The notes: generated by a model not told the origin, from the letters alone. 64,000 nt of DNA from Litorihabitans aurantiacus (GCF_030161595.1 NZ_BSUM01000001.1:1364001-1428000); one strand, 5' to 3'. Positions 12,228 to 21,643 are shown, counted from the first letter of the stretch. Translations and numbers: made by a program.

Positions 12228-13466
12228 TCAGCCGACCTTGCCGCGCAGCAGGCGACGCAGGTAGACGACCGGCTCGACGTACCGGTCGAAGAACCATGAC
12301 GCGGCGCGGGGCCGCACGAGGTCCCCGACCGGGATCGTCGGCTCCTCGCGGCCGTCGCGGTCGAACTCCGCCAGCAGGAGCCGGTGCGCCCGGGTGGTCA
12401 CGGGTGCGATCGAGTAGCCGTCGTAGATCCGCATCGCGCGCCCGGTGCGGCGGGCGGCGATGTTGTGCGCGACGACCGGGACCTGCTGGCGCAGGGCGCC
12501 GCCCGAGGGCAGCGCGTCCAGGTCCGCCACGTCGCCGAGCGCCCAGATCCGCGGGTGTCCCGGCACCTGCAGCGTATCGGGGTCGACGACGACGAAACCG
12601 CCCTCGCTCGTCGTCAGCCCGCTCGCGGCGACCCACGCGGGCGCGCGGTGCGGCGGTGCGAGCAGGAGCGCGTCGTAGGGCGTGCGGACGCCGTCGACCG
12701 TGACGACCGTGCCGCCGTCGCCGTCGCCGTCGCGCGGCTCGACCGCCGATACGCGAACGCCGGTCCGCAGGGCGACACCCTGCTCCTCGAGCATCGCGCG
12801 CAGCTCCGCCTCCGCGCGGGGCAGCGGGACGAACGTCTCGGACGCCAGCAGCACCTCGACGTCGATCGCGCCGCGCACCCCGGTCGCGCGCCAGTGCTCC
12901 AGCGCCATCACCAGCGGCTTGAGGATCACGGGCGCGCACGGCACGTGCCGGTCGTCGACGACGACCACGACCCGCCCGGCCCGCACGCCCGTCAGCATCG
13001 GCCAGACGTCGACGGCGTGCTCCGGCAGGTAGCTCGTCGACGCCGCCGGGGTCGCCACCGCCTCGCGCGACCCCGGGATCGCGTCCCAGTCCACATCCGA
13101 CCCCGGGCAGAGCGCGAGGTCGCCGTAGCCAAGCTCGCGCCCGTCCGCCAGCGTCACGGTCGAGCGTCGGGGGTCCACCGCGACGACGGCGCCCGCGTAC
13201 CGCCGAGCGCCGGAGGGACCCACCTCGTCCTGCGCGTGCTGGAGCTCCGCGAGCTCCGCCTGGCCGCCCGCGACGTAGGACAGCATCGGGCGGTAGTGGT
13301 GCACGCGGGCGGGTTCGACGACGGCGACGTCGCGCGCACCCTCGCGCAGCAGCTTGCCCGCCAGCGAGAGGCCGGCGTTGCCGCCGCCCACGACGACGAC
13401 GTCGTGCCGCGCCACCGCGGCGCGCTCGCCACCGGTCGCGGACGGGGCGGTGGTGGATCTGCTCAC
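12228..13466 (-). CDS. SQR-like FAD-dependent NAD(P)/quinone oxidoreductase
   Basis: A two-dinucleotide-fold flavoprotein of the sulfide:quinone oxidoreductase / type II NADH dehydrogenase group. Visible are the FAD motif VVVGGGNAGLSLAG (about 24-37), the HHYRPMLSYVAGG segment typical of SQR relatives, and the second FAD motif WALGDVADLD. Cys120 (ALCPG) and Cys177 (VPCAP) are present. The region equivalent to the SQR YDGYTSCP motif reads YDGYSIAP, so the third redox Cys is absent and canonical sulfide oxidation is doubtful. GTG start with AGGAGC upstream. It is divergent from the type III PKS and may reduce or oxidise a quinone made by that locus (inference). Confidence 0.8.
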   Translation of the reverse strand: MSRSTTAPSATGGERAAVARHDVVVVGGGNAGLSLAGKLLREGARDVAVVEPARVHHYRPMLSYVAGGQAELAELQHAQDEVGPSGARRYAGAVVAVDPRRSTVTLADGRELGYGDLALCPGSDVDWDAIPGSREAVATPAASTSYLPEHAVDVWPMLTGVRAGRVVVVVDDRHVPCAPVILKPLVMALEHWRATGVRGAIDVEVLLASETFVPLPRAEAELRAMLEEQGVALRTGVRVSAVEPRDGDGDGGTVVTVDGVRTPYDALLLAPPHRAPAWVAASGLTTSEGGFVVVDPDTLQVPGHPRIWALGDVADLDALPSGGALRQQVPVVAHNIAARRTGRAMRIYDGYSIAPVTTRAHRLLLAEFDRDGREEPTIPVGDLVRPRAASWFFDRYVEPVVYLRRLLRGKVG

Positions 13467-13523
13467 GAGCGTGCTCCTGACGGTGGGCTGGGCCGGACGG
13501 GTGCTGACGGCCGGTGCTCCTCC

Positions 13524-13529
13524 ACGCTA
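13524..13529 (-). promoter_or_regulatory. Putative -10 box of the SQR-like gene
   Basis: TAGCGT on the minus strand, about 57 nt before the GTG start, in the divergent spacer with the type III PKS. No good -35 was found. Confidence 0.4.
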
Positions 13530-13612
13530 GGCGCGCGGCCGCGGAATGCGATGCACAGGTTCGTCGGCCGGCACCGGCAGCGGCGGTTCTCGGTGAGTGG
13601 CGACAGCGCGCC

Positions 13613-13618
13613 TAGGGT
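13613..13618 (+). promoter_or_regulatory. -10 box TAGGGT, predicted leaderless start of the type III PKS
   Basis: TAGGGT ends 6 nt before the ATG at 13625, so transcription should begin at or next to the start codon. No Shine-Dalgarno sequence lies between. Confidence 0.6.
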
Positions 13619-13624
13619 GGGGCC

Positions 13625-14791
13625 ATGGCTGTCAGCATCCGTTCGGTGGCCACCGCGGTCCCGCCCACCGTCCTGGCCCAGCACGCGATGCGCGATCTGC
13701 TCGCCGCGCAGCCGGGCCGCAGCCGGCTGGCCCGACGGCTCATCGCCTCCGCCTTCGACGCCTCGGCCATCGACACCCGCCACACCGTCGTCACCGACCT
13801 CGACACGGCCGTGCGTGAGGCGGACCCCGCCTCGCCCCCGCTCCTGCGGGACCCGGCCACGGACGCCGTCCTGCGGCCCGGCACCGGGGCCCGCAACGCC
13901 GCCTACGCCGCAGCGCTCCCGCCGCTGCTGCTCGCGGCCGCGCGCGAGGCGCTCGCCGCCTCCGGCGACCTCGACCTGGCCGACGTGACCCACGTCGTCA
14001 CCGCCTCGTGCACCGGCTTCTTCGCGCCCGGGCCGGACTACGTCCTCGTGCGCGACCTCGGTCTCGCCCCCACGACCCGACGCCTGCACATCGGGTACAT
14101 GGGGTGCTACGCGGCCTTCCCGGCCCTCGCCGCCGCGCGGTCGATCTGCGCGGAGGACCCCGGCGCCGTCGTGCTCGTGGTGTGCGCCGAGCTGTGCTCG
14201 CTGCACCTGGACGCCTCCGACGACCCGGACGCGATCGTCGCCGCCTCGGTGTTCGCCGACGGCGCCGCCGCCGCCGTCGTCACGGCGCGACCCGCGCCCG
14301 CTGGGCACCGGGTGCTCGACATCGACGAGCTGCGCACCACCCTGACCCCGGTGGGCGAGCAGGACATGGCGTGGACCATCGGCGACCACGGGTTCGAGAT
14401 GGTGCTCTCGCGGTACGTGCCCGGCATCATCCACGAGCACATCCGCGGTGCGCTGGACGGCCTGCTCGCGACGGCGGGCACCGAGGTCGCCGACGCCCAC
14501 GCGGTGATCGAGCGCTGGGCCGTCCACCCGGGCGGGCGCTCCGTGCTCGACAAGGTCGCCGCGGCCCTCGACCTCGACGCCGAGCAGATGGCACCCTCGC
14601 GCGCCGTCCTGCGCGAGTTCGGGAACATGTCGAGCGCGACCGTCCTGTTCATCCTGCAGCGGCTCCTCGCGGGCGAGGACGCGGGTGGCACCGATCGAGC
14701 CGCCGACGGCGAGCGCGTGTGCGCGATGGCGTTCGGCCCGGGGCTGACGGTCGAGTCGGCGCTGCTGACGCTGCGCGAGAACCCTGCGTGA
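13625..14791 (+). CDS. Type III polyketide synthase (chalcone/stilbene synthase family)
   Basis: A homodimeric ketosynthase expected to extend an acyl-CoA starter with malonyl-CoA and cyclise the product to a resorcinol or pyrone. The catalytic triad is Cys161 (GYMGCYAAFPAL), His301 (AVHPGGRS) and Asn334 (EFGNMSSATV). The TASCTGFFAPGPD segment (about 127-138) is typical of bacterial enzymes making alkylresorcinols or alkylpyrones. Its 388 aa is slightly longer than average. It heads a plus-strand operon: its stop overlaps the methyltransferase start, and a FAD monooxygenase follows. That order parallels the srs phenolic-lipid genes of Streptomyces (type III PKS, methylase, flavoprotein). The product is inferred, not proven. 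Confidence 0.93.
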   Translation: MAVSIRSVATAVPPTVLAQHAMRDLLAAQPGRSRLARRLIASAFDASAIDTRHTVVTDLDTAVREADPASPPLLRDPATDAVLRPGTGARNAAYAAALPPLLLAAAREALAASGDLDLADVTHVVTASCTGFFAPGPDYVLVRDLGLAPTTRRLHIGYMGCYAAFPALAAARSICAEDPGAVVLVVCAELCSLHLDASDDPDAIVAASVFADGAAAAVVTARPAPAGHRVLDIDELRTTLTPVGEQDMAWTIGDHGFEMVLSRYVPGIIHEHIRGALDGLLATAGTEVADAHAVIERWAVHPGGRSVLDKVAAALDLDAEQMAPSRAVLREFGNMSSATVLFILQRLLAGEDAGGTDRAADGERVCAMAFGPGLTVESALLTLRENPA

Positions 14792-15579
14792 GAGGCGTGC
14801 GCCCCGTCGCCCGCACCTCCCGATCGCCGCACGGGCTCGAGCGGCGAGACGTCGCGGCCGTCGAGCTGATGGACGACCCGGCGTGCGACGCCGAGGGGCT
14901 GCGCCGGACCTACCGCGCGTTCGTCGTGATCAACCGCGTGCTGGCGGGGTGGCGGCGCGTCTACGTGCGCCGGATCCGGCCGCTGCTGAGCGCCGACACG
15001 GTCACGACGCTGCTGGACGTCGGCTCGGGCGGCGGCGACGTCGCCCGGTCCCTCGCCCGGTGGGCCGCGCGCGACGGGCTGCGCCTGGAGGTCACCGGCA
15101 TCGACCCCGACGCCCGGGCGATCGCGTACGCCACGAGCCGGCCGGCGCTCCCGGATCTCACCTTCGAGCGCGCGCACAGCGGCGATCTCGTGGCGCGGGG
15201 TGCCCGGTTCGACGTCGTGATCTCCAACCACGTGCTGCACCACCTCGACCCCGCCGCGCGCGACGGCCTCCTGGCCGACAGCGCGGTGCTGGCGCGCCGA
15301 CTCGTGGTGCACGGCGACATCGCCCGGAGCCGCCGGGCGTACGCGGCCTACTGGGTCGCGACGCTGCCGCTCGTGCGGGCCGGACGCGCGTCGGCACCGT
15401 TCGTGCGCGACGACGGGCTGATCTCGATCCGGCGCTCCTACACGGCGCGCGAGCTGGCGGCGGTGCTACCCGCCGGGTGGCGCGTCGAGCGCGCCCCGTT
15501 CCGCGTGCTGGCCGTGCTGGACGGGCGCGCCGTTCTGGACGCACGTGAGCCGAGCGGCGGTGACGACGCGCGTGCGTGA
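14788..15579 (+). CDS. Class I SAM-dependent methyltransferase
   Basis: Predicted O- or C-methylation of the type III PKS product. The SAM-binding motif LLDVGSGGGDVARSL is followed by the acidic motif VTGIDPDARAI and by DVVISNHVLHHL, the usual motif IV/post-I pattern of small-molecule methyltransferases. The GTG start at 14788 overlaps the PKS stop (GTGA), so translation is probably coupled. The 3' end overlaps the monooxygenase start by 35 nt. The Streptomyces counterpart SrsB is a membrane isoprenylcysteine-type methylase, while this is a soluble Rossmann enzyme, so the step may differ. Confidence 0.87.
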   Translation: MRGVRPVARTSRSPHGLERRDVAAVELMDDPACDAEGLRRTYRAFVVINRVLAGWRRVYVRRIRPLLSADTVTTLLDVGSGGGDVARSLARWAARDGLRLEVTGIDPDARAIAYATSRPALPDLTFERAHSGDLVARGARFDVVISNHVLHHLDPAARDGLLADSAVLARRLVVHGDIARSRRAYAAYWVATLPLVRAGRASAPFVRDDGLISIRRSYTARELAAVLPAGWRVERAPFRVLAVLDGRAVLDAREPSGGDDARA

Positions 15580-16765
15580 CGTCCTCGTGGTCGGTGGCGG
15601 CGCCGTCGGGCTCGCGCTGGCCGACCGGCTCCTCGCCGCCGGACTCGACGTCGCGGTGTGGGAGCGCCGGGACGCACCCGAGGCGGGAGACGAGGGCGCG
15701 GGCCACTCGCGCGCCATCGGGCTGCACGCGCCGGCGCTGGAGGTCCTCGACCCCGTGCTCGCGCGCACGATCGCGTCCGAGGCGGTGCACGTGCGCCACG
15801 GAGTCGCGCGCACGCGCGCCGGCGTCCTGGGCGTCGTGCCGTTCGACGGCGTCTCGCGCCGGTTCCCGTACGTGGCCACGCTGCCGCAGTCGCGCACCGA
15901 GCACCTGCTGCGCGCTCACGTGCGGCGCGGCCACCCCGGGGTCGTCGCGTTCGGCACGGCCGTGGTCGCGGTGGAGCCGACGCGCTCGGGGGTGAGGGTG
16001 GCGGGCGAGCGCCGGTCGCGCGACGGCGGCTCCGCGGCACCGGTGGTCGAGACGGCACGGTTCGTCGTCGCGGCCGACGGCGCCCGGAGCGCGGTGCGCG
16101 ACCTCGTCGGCATCGAGGCGCCCGTCCACACCTACGCCGACACCTACCTCATGGGCGACGTCGCCGACTCGACCGGCGCGGGAGACGACGCGGTCATCCA
16201 CCTCGAGCCCGGCGGCGTCGTGGAGTCCTTCCCGCTGCCGGGCGGCGTGCGGCGCTGGGTCGTGCACACGGGGCCGGCGGCCGGCCCCCACCTCGAGGCC
16301 TCACCGGAGCTGCTCGCCGCGCTGGTGCGCGAGCGCACCGGGGAGGCGGTCGACCCCGCGACCACGTCGATGCTCAGCGCGTTCGCCGTGCGGCGCCGGC
16401 TCGCGCCCCGCACGGTGGCTGGTCGCGTCGTGCTGCTGGGGGACGCGGCGCACGAGATCTCCCCCATCGGCGGCCAGGGGATGAACCTGGGCTGGCTCGA
16501 CGGCGCGCGCCTGGCCCCGGTCCTCGTCGCGGCCGTGCAGGGGCGCACCGACGCCGCCGGCACCGCTCGTGCCCTGGCCGCGTACGACGTCGACCGACGC
16601 CGTCGCGCCCGCTGGGCGGCCCGCCAGGCCGAGCTCAACATGTCGCTGGGCCGACCAGTCTCCGGTACGCGCGCCGTCGTGCGCGACTCCGCGCTGACCG
16701 CCGCGCTGCGCACCCCGCTGCGCCGCGGGCTCGCGTCGGTCTACGCGATGCGCCACATGCGCTGA
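15545..16765 (+). CDS. FAD-dependent aromatic monooxygenase (UbiH/PHBH-like)
   Basis: A group A flavin hydroxylase that would hydroxylate an aromatic ring such as an alkylresorcinol, giving a hydroquinone or quinone. Motifs are GxGxxG in VLVVGGGAVGLALADRLL near the N-terminus, the DG motif ADGARSAVRDLVG, and the GD motif VVLLGDAAHEISPIGGQG. Its 406 aa is normal for the family. The GTG at 15545 lies inside the methyltransferase; another GTG at 15560 is possible. The gene ends 9 nt before the convergent UbiA stop. Confidence 0.88.
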   Translation: MSRAAVTTRVRDVLVVGGGAVGLALADRLLAAGLDVAVWERRDAPEAGDEGAGHSRAIGLHAPALEVLDPVLARTIASEAVHVRHGVARTRAGVLGVVPFDGVSRRFPYVATLPQSRTEHLLRAHVRRGHPGVVAFGTAVVAVEPTRSGVRVAGERRSRDGGSAAPVVETARFVVAADGARSAVRDLVGIEAPVHTYADTYLMGDVADSTGAGDDAVIHLEPGGVVESFPLPGGVRRWVVHTGPAAGPHLEASPELLAALVRERTGEAVDPATTSMLSAFAVRRRLAPRTVAGRVVLLGDAAHEISPIGGQGMNLGWLDGARLAPVLVAAVQGRTDAAGTARALAAYDVDRRRRARWAARQAELNMSLGRPVSGTRAVVRDSALTAALRTPLRRGLASVYAMRHMR

Positions 16766-16774
16766 GCGCGATCC

Positions 16775-17623
16775 TCAGACGGCCAGCGACGTCCCCGACA
16801 GCGCGAGCTGCGCCGCGACCACCAGCGAGGCCACGATGATCAGCTGGAACAGCAGCCTGTCCGGCGGCCGGCGCACCACCCGCACGACACCGACGACCGC
16901 GATCGCCACGCACACGACCAGGCCGACGACACCGAGCACACCGGGCCGCCCGATCTGACCCGCCAGCACCGGGCCGAGCGTCGTCAGCGCCGCGGCGACC
17001 GCCAGCGCCGCGAACGCGACGACCCCGGAGACCACGCGCCCCAGGCGGTGCGGCAGTCCGTCGACACCGGTCCTCGCGTCGTCGTCCAGGTCGGGCAGCA
17101 CGTTGGTGAAGTGGATGGCGACGCCGAAGACCGCCCCCACCGCCAGGGCCCACCACGCGGTCGTGGCGGGCGGCACGGCCGACAGCGTGACGACGGCGGG
17201 CAGCAGCCCGAAGCTCAGCACGAACGGCGCCACCGAGAACGCGGTGCGCTTCAGCGCGACGTTGTAGGCCCAGCCCGAGGCGACCAGCACGAGGTGGGCG
17301 ACCGCGGCCCGCCACCCGAGCGCGAACGAGAGCGGCACCGTGAGGGCCGCCGTGACCCACGCGGCACCGCGCACCACGCCGACCGGCAGATCACCCCGGG
17401 CGACCGGCTTGTCGCTGCGGTGGACCGCCCGGTCGCGCGCGGCGTCGAGCCAGTCGTTGGAGAACCCGATCGAGAGCTGGCCGGCCAGGAACGCCAGCCC
17501 CAGCACGACCACGCGCCACGCCGGCAGGCCGGTCCCGACGCCCAGCACCACCGCCAGGACCGTGACCGTCGCGGTCGGTCCGGGGTGGCTGGACAGCAGG
17601 AGCGACCGGGTGCGGGCGAGCAT
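16775..17623 (-). CDS. UbiA-family prenyltransferase
   Basis: An integral membrane aromatic prenyltransferase. The two Asp-rich Mg-diphosphate motifs are NDWLDAARD (about 55-63) and DLDDDARTG (about 187-195). Eight or nine hydrophobic segments fill the 282 aa. Family members attach isoprenyl chains to aromatic or quinone rings (UbiA, MenA) or make decaprenyl-phosphoribose. The position convergent with the type III PKS operon suggests it prenylates that product, or a related quinone; this is inference. Start is ATG with a -10 box only 6 nt upstream. Confidence 0.87.
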   Translation of the reverse strand: MLARTRSLLLSSHPGPTATVTVLAVVLGVGTGLPAWRVVVLGLAFLAGQLSIGFSNDWLDAARDRAVHRSDKPVARGDLPVGVVRGAAWVTAALTVPLSFALGWRAAVAHLVLVASGWAYNVALKRTAFSVAPFVLSFGLLPAVVTLSAVPPATTAWWALAVGAVFGVAIHFTNVLPDLDDDARTGVDGLPHRLGRVVSGVVAFAALAVAAALTTLGPVLAGQIGRPGVLGVVGLVVCVAIAVVGVVRVVRRPPDRLLFQLIIVASLVVAAQLALSGTSLAV

Positions 17624-17629
17624 CGTCCC

Positions 17630-17635
17630 AGCCTA
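17630..17635 (-). promoter_or_regulatory. -10 box TAGGCT, predicted leaderless start of the UbiA gene
   Basis: On the minus strand TAGGCT is followed by GGGACG and then the ATG at 17623. The architecture matches that of the type III PKS promoter. Confidence 0.55.
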
Positions 17636-17779
17636 GGTGGGCGGTCGTCGAGGAACGCCGGCGGGAGCCGGACGTGGGTACCGCGGTGCCCGCGGCAGGT
17701 TGTGCGACCGGCGCCGGCCCCATGCTTCGATCGTCCGGTGGCTGCATCTCGCGGCCCCTGACTCCCGGGAGACCCGTCG

Positions 17780-18672
17780 ATGTTCACCGGCCTCAGCGCC
17801 TTCCCCTGACCCCGCTGCGCGACGACGCCCTCGACGAGCGCGCCTTCATCGGTCTCATCGATCGTCTGCGCGTCGCCGGTGTCGACTCGATCACCGCGCT
17901 AGGGTCGACCGGCTCCTACATGTACCTCGATCGGGCCGAGCGACGGCGAGTCACGCAGCTCGCCGTCGAGCACGCAGGGCCCGTACCGGTGATGGTCGGC
18001 ATCGGCGCGCTGCGGACGTCCGTCGCCCTGCGGTACGCCGACGACGCCCAGGCGGCCGGCGCCCGCGCACTCCTGCTGGCGCCTGTGACCTACCAGGCGC
18101 TCACCGATGCGGAGGTCTACGCGCTGTTCGAGACCATCGCCTCCGCGGTCTCGGTGCCTGTGGTGGTCTACGACAATCCGGGCACCACCCACGTGACCTT
18201 CAGCGACGACCTCTACGCCAGCATCGGTGGCCTCACCAACATCACGTCGATCAAGATTCCTCCGCTCCCCTCCCACGGTGAGGAAGCCGCCGACCGGGTG
18301 AGGACGATCCGCGGTGTCATCCCCGGATCCGTGACGATCGGCATCTCCGGTGACGCCTCAGCCGCGACCGGACTGCTCGCGGGCTGCGACGCCTGGTACT
18401 CCGTCATCGGCGGGACCTTCCCCGCCGCAGCCCTCTCGCTGGCGCGCGCGGCACTCAGCGGCGACGCTGATGACGCCCGCGCGCAGTCCACCCGACTGCA
18501 ACCCCTCTGGGACGCGTTCGCGCGGTACGGCAGCTACCGCGTCATCACTGCGGCCGCCGAACACCTCGGCCTGGTCGGCCCCGACAGCCTCCCCCACCCC
18601 GTCTCCGGTCTACCCGCCCCCGCACGTGCCCACGTCGCGCAGGTCGTCGACCGCCTGTTGACGCACGCGTGA
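17780..18672 (+). CDS. DapA-family (dihydrodipicolinate synthase/N-acetylneuraminate lyase) aldolase
   Basis: A class I TIM-barrel aldolase. The Schiff-base Lys is in SIKIPP, the catalytic Tyr in VVVYDNPGTT, and GSTG takes the place of the usual GTTG loop. The natural start is the ATG at 17780 after GGGAG, giving MFTGLSAFPLTPLRDDAL. The sequence hits TGA at 17807 because the run 803-806 has four Cs where five are needed. With that base added the gene is 297 aa, normal for the family. The variant loop and the lack of lysine-pathway neighbours argue against biosynthetic DapA itself; a catabolic 2-keto acid aldolase is as likely. Confidence 0.8.
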
Positions 18673-18689
18673 AACTGGCGCGTGGCGTC

Positions 18690-18704
18690 CCCGACGCTGT
18701 CGGG
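18690..18704. terminator. Small hairpin after the DapA-like gene
   Basis: CCCGAC and GTCGGG are separated by 3 nt, 18 nt past the DapA-like stop. It lies between convergent genes. Weak, with no T-tract. Confidence 0.35.
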
Positions 18705-18777
18705 TACTCGCTCGATCACCCGGGCGTGCGAACGTTCCCGAGACGGTGGGTCGGGCCGTCGGGCCGTCGGGCCGTCC

Positions 18778-19479
18778 TCAGGCGGGCAGCTGCTTGCGGG
18801 CGTGCGCGGCGATGCGGCGCATCATGACGGCGTCGAGCGCGCCGCCCAGGAGGCCGCCGATCAGGGGCACCCCGCGGCCGAGCCGCGTGAGGAATCGCTC
18901 CCCCACGCCGCGCAGCAGGCGGAACCCGATGGCCTTGTTCACGACCATGAGGGACGACGCCGGCAGCCGCTTCAGCGCGAACGACGCCACGCGGCCGGTA
19001 CCCGTCGCCATCCCGGCCTTCTCCAGGACGTCGTTCGCGTCAGAGCCGACCAGCGTCAGCATCACCGCCGTGCGGACGTGGGGGTCGTCGACGTCGTGGC
19101 CGCGCAGCGACGCGATCGCCGCGACCATGCGGGTGGCCTGCACGTAGAACTCCAGCAGGTTGACCGGGAGCGCGACCGCCATCGTGGTGAATCCGCCGAC
19201 GCCGGTCACGACGCCACCGACCGCGCCGCCGCGCGTGTGGGTGCGCACCACCCGGCGCACTGCCCGCTCGACGTCGCCGCCCTCCGCCCGCAGGGCGCGC
19301 TCGGCCGTGGCGCGCGCCCCGCGCACGGGTCCCGCGCCGTCGATCCCGACCGCCATGATCGTGCGGATCACACGGTCGATCGCGCCCGAGCCCTCACGGC
19401 CCTCGCGAGCCTCCTCCAGCGCCGTGCGCGTCTGCGCGACCTGGGACCTGCTGGGGCGGAACCTGCGGCGTCGTGCCAT
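18778..19479 (-). CDS. EcsC family protein
   Basis: A 233-aa protein resembling the EcsC family. The N-terminus is basic (MARRRRFRPSR). A glycine/alanine-rich hydrophobic stretch around GGAVGGVVTGVGGFTT is followed by VALPVNLLEFYVQATRMVAAIA, and a second glycine-rich stretch is PLIGGLLGGALDAVMMRRI. The start at 19479 was chosen because GAGGAGG lies 9 nt upstream; an upstream in-frame start would lack an RBS. The molecular role of EcsC proteins is poorly defined. It is a single gene, convergent with the DapA-like gene. Confidence 0.75.
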   Translation of the reverse strand: MARRRRFRPSRSQVAQTRTALEEAREGREGSGAIDRVIRTIMAVGIDGAGPVRGARATAERALRAEGGDVERAVRRVVRTHTRGGAVGGVVTGVGGFTTMAVALPVNLLEFYVQATRMVAAIASLRGHDVDDPHVRTAVMLTLVGSDANDVLEKAGMATGTGRVASFALKRLPASSLMVVNKAIGFRLLRGVGERFLTRLGRGVPLIGGLLGGALDAVMMRRIAAHARKQLPA

Positions 19480-19671
19480 CTGACTCGTCCTCCTCGTGTG
19501 CCGACGATCCACGGTAGGGCGGGGCCCGTCTCGCGTCGAGGATCGTGACGTCGCCCCCGCGCACCCGGCTGCTCACCCCCGCGTCACCCGGTGGCCACCC
19601 CGCCGCCACCCGCGACTGGTTCGCTGGCGGTGCCGTCGCACGGCGGCCACCACCGAGCGCAGGGAGCACCG

Positions 19672-21570
19672 ATGTCCTCCACCAGTAGGCGGCGCGCCGC
19701 CGCTATCGCCCTCCTCGCCGGAGCGGCGCTCGCCGTCCCGGCCGCGGCGTGGGCGGACCCCACCGACCACGGCGGCGCCGCGCGGCTCGACGGCGACCAG
19801 ACCCAGGCGGTGCGAGACGCGCTGGTCGAAGGACCGGCCACGAACGTCATCCTGCTCATCGGCGACGGGATGGGCGACTCGGAGATCACGGTGGCCCGCA
19901 ACTACGCCGAGGGCGCCGCCGGCACGCTCGCGGGGATCGACGCGCTGCCGCTGACCGGCCAGTACACGACCTGGGCCCTGACGGCCGACGGCCTGCCGAA
20001 CTACGCCTCGGAGTCCGCCTCGACGGCGAGTGCGTGGTCGACCGGTACCAAGACCGTCAACGGCCGCCTCTCGGTCGACGTCGAGGGTGCCCCGCAGCCG
20101 ACGCTGCTCGAGCTCGCCCGCGCGAACGGCCTGCGCACCGGCAACGTGACGACGTCCGAGATCCAGGACGCCACCTCCGGAGCCCAGGTCTCTCACGTCG
20201 GTGCACGCTCCTGCTACGGCCCCGAGGACATGGCCGCGTGCGCGGGCCAGTCGCTCGAGGAGGGCGGCCTCGGCTCGATCAGCGAGCAGCTGCTGAACGT
20301 CCGCCCGGACGTGACGCTCGGGGGCGGCGCGGAGACCTTCGACCAGGTCGCGACGGGCGGCCCCTGGGCCGGCGCCACCCTGCGCGACCAGGCGCGCGAG
20401 CGCGGCTACCAGGTCGTGGGCGACGTCGCCGGACTCGACGCCGTGACCGCGGCCGACGCGACGCGGCCGGTCCTCGGCCTGTTCACCCCCGGCAACTTCC
20501 CGGTGCGCTACACCGGCCCCGAGGCCACGATCGGCGGCGGCGACCTCGACCCGGTCACGTGCACCGAGAACCCCGAGCGCCTGGACAGCGACCTCTCGCT
20601 GGGCTCCCTCACGTCGAAGGCCATCGAGCTCCTCGACAGCTCCGACGGCTTCTTCCTCCAGGTCGAGGGCGCCAGCATCGACAAGCGCGACCACGCGGCC
20701 GACGCGTGCGGTCAGATCGGTGAGACGGTCGACCTCGACGAGGCCGTGCAGGTCGCGCTCGACTTCGCGCGCCAGGACGGCGAGACCCTCGTCGTCGTGA
20801 CCGCCGACCACGCCCACACGAGCCAGATCGTCGGATCCACCCCTCCCGGCCCGTCGGTGCACCTGCTGACGCAGGAGGGCGTGGGGATGATCGTCTCCTA
20901 CGGCACCTCCGAGCTCGGTGAGTCGATGCAGCACACCGGTGCGCAGGTGCGCATCGCCGGCTACGGCCCCGGCGCCGCGAACGTCCTCGGGCTCACCGAC
21001 CAGACGGACCTCTTCTTCACCTCCGCGCGCACCCTCGAGCTGGACGCGGACGTGGCCGCGCTCAGCGCGGACGCGACGCTGACGCTCTCGTCCCCGACCG
21101 TGGCGCCCGGGGCGAGCGTGACGGCGCAGGTCACTGGGCTGGCGGCCGACTGGCAGGCCACCACCACGCTGGCCGACGCGGCGGTCGCCGAGGTGCCGGT
21201 CGACGTACTCGACGGCGGCGCGAGCGTCCCGTTCACGGCCCCGGCGGAGCCGGGCACCTACCGCGTCGCCGTCACGGGTGCGCAGACCGGCACGGTGCTG
21301 GCAGCCGATCTCGTCGTCAGCCCGACCGCGACCGACGCCCCGACGACCCCGGTTCCGACCGAGGTGCCCACCGGCGGCCCTGTCCCGTCGGACGCACCGA
21401 CCGACGTGCCCACCGACGGCGCCGGCGCGGGCACGGGCGGACGTCCCGGCCCTCCGCTCAGCCTCACCGGGGCCGACGTCGCCGGGTACTCGCTGATCGC
21501 GGCGGCGCTGCTGGTCGGCGGCACGGGCCTGGCCGTGTGGCGCCGACGGCAGCTGCGCGCCTCGGTCTGA
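19672..21570 (+). CDS. Secreted, wall-anchored alkaline phosphatase
   Basis: A PhoA-superfamily phosphomonoesterase. The signal peptide (about 1-29) ends near AAAWADP. The metal motif is [10 protein letters not shown]. The nucleophile region reads [16 protein letters not shown]: Ser is kept, but the residue before it is Glu where E. coli PhoA has Asp101. Later metal ligands appear in [11 protein letters not shown] and VTADHAHTS. An Ig-like region (about 465-560) and a Thr/Pro linker precede LSLTG, a hydrophobic helix and WRRRQ, which looks like a sortase signal related to LPxTG or LAxTG. The 632-aa length reflects this wall-anchoring extension. Start ATG after AGGGAG. Probably scavenges phosphate; no Pho box was identified. 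Confidence 0.88.
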   Translation: MSSTSRRRAAAIALLAGAALAVPAAAWADPTDHGGAARLDGDQTQAVRDALVEGPATNVILLIGDGMGDSEITVARNYAEGAAGTLAGIDALPLTGQYTTWALTADGLPNYASESASTASAWSTGTKTVNGRLSVDVEGAPQPTLLELARANGLRTGNVTTSEIQDATSGAQVSHVGARSCYGPEDMAACAGQSLEEGGLGSISEQLLNVRPDVTLGGGAETFDQVATGGPWAGATLRDQARERGYQVVGDVAGLDAVTAADATRPVLGLFTPGNFPVRYTGPEATIGGGDLDPVTCTENPERLDSDLSLGSLTSKAIELLDSSDGFFLQVEGASIDKRDHAADACGQIGETVDLDEAVQVALDFARQDGETLVVVTADHAHTSQIVGSTPPGPSVHLLTQEGVGMIVSYGTSELGESMQHTGAQVRIAGYGPGAANVLGLTDQTDLFFTSARTLELDADVAALSADATLTLSSPTVAPGASVTAQVTGLAADWQATTTLADAAVAEVPVDVLDGGASVPFTAPAEPGTYRVAVTGAQTGTVLAADLVVSPTATDAPTTPVPTEVPTGGPVPSDAPTDVPTDGAGAGTGGRPGPPLSLTGADVAGYSLIAAALLVGGTGLAVWRRRQLRASV

Positions 21571-21599
21571 CTCGGTGGCGGCGCCGCCGCCACGCCACC

Positions 21600-21643
21600 C
21601 GCGGCCCGGGTCGGGGGACCTTCGTCCCCCGGCCCGGGCCGCG
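21600..21643. terminator. Very strong hairpin after the alkaline phosphatase gene
   Basis: A 20-bp stem including one T-G wobble closes on the loop CTTC. A smaller hairpin (GTGGCGGC/GCCGCCAC, 21575-21593) lies just before it. Together they separate the phosphatase from the next promoter (-10 at 21652). Confidence 0.75.

Noticed and set aside
18740-18780. Triplicated GGGCCGTC as a functional repeat
   Set aside because: Three 8-bp copies in GC-rich DNA between genes; too short and local to support a function.
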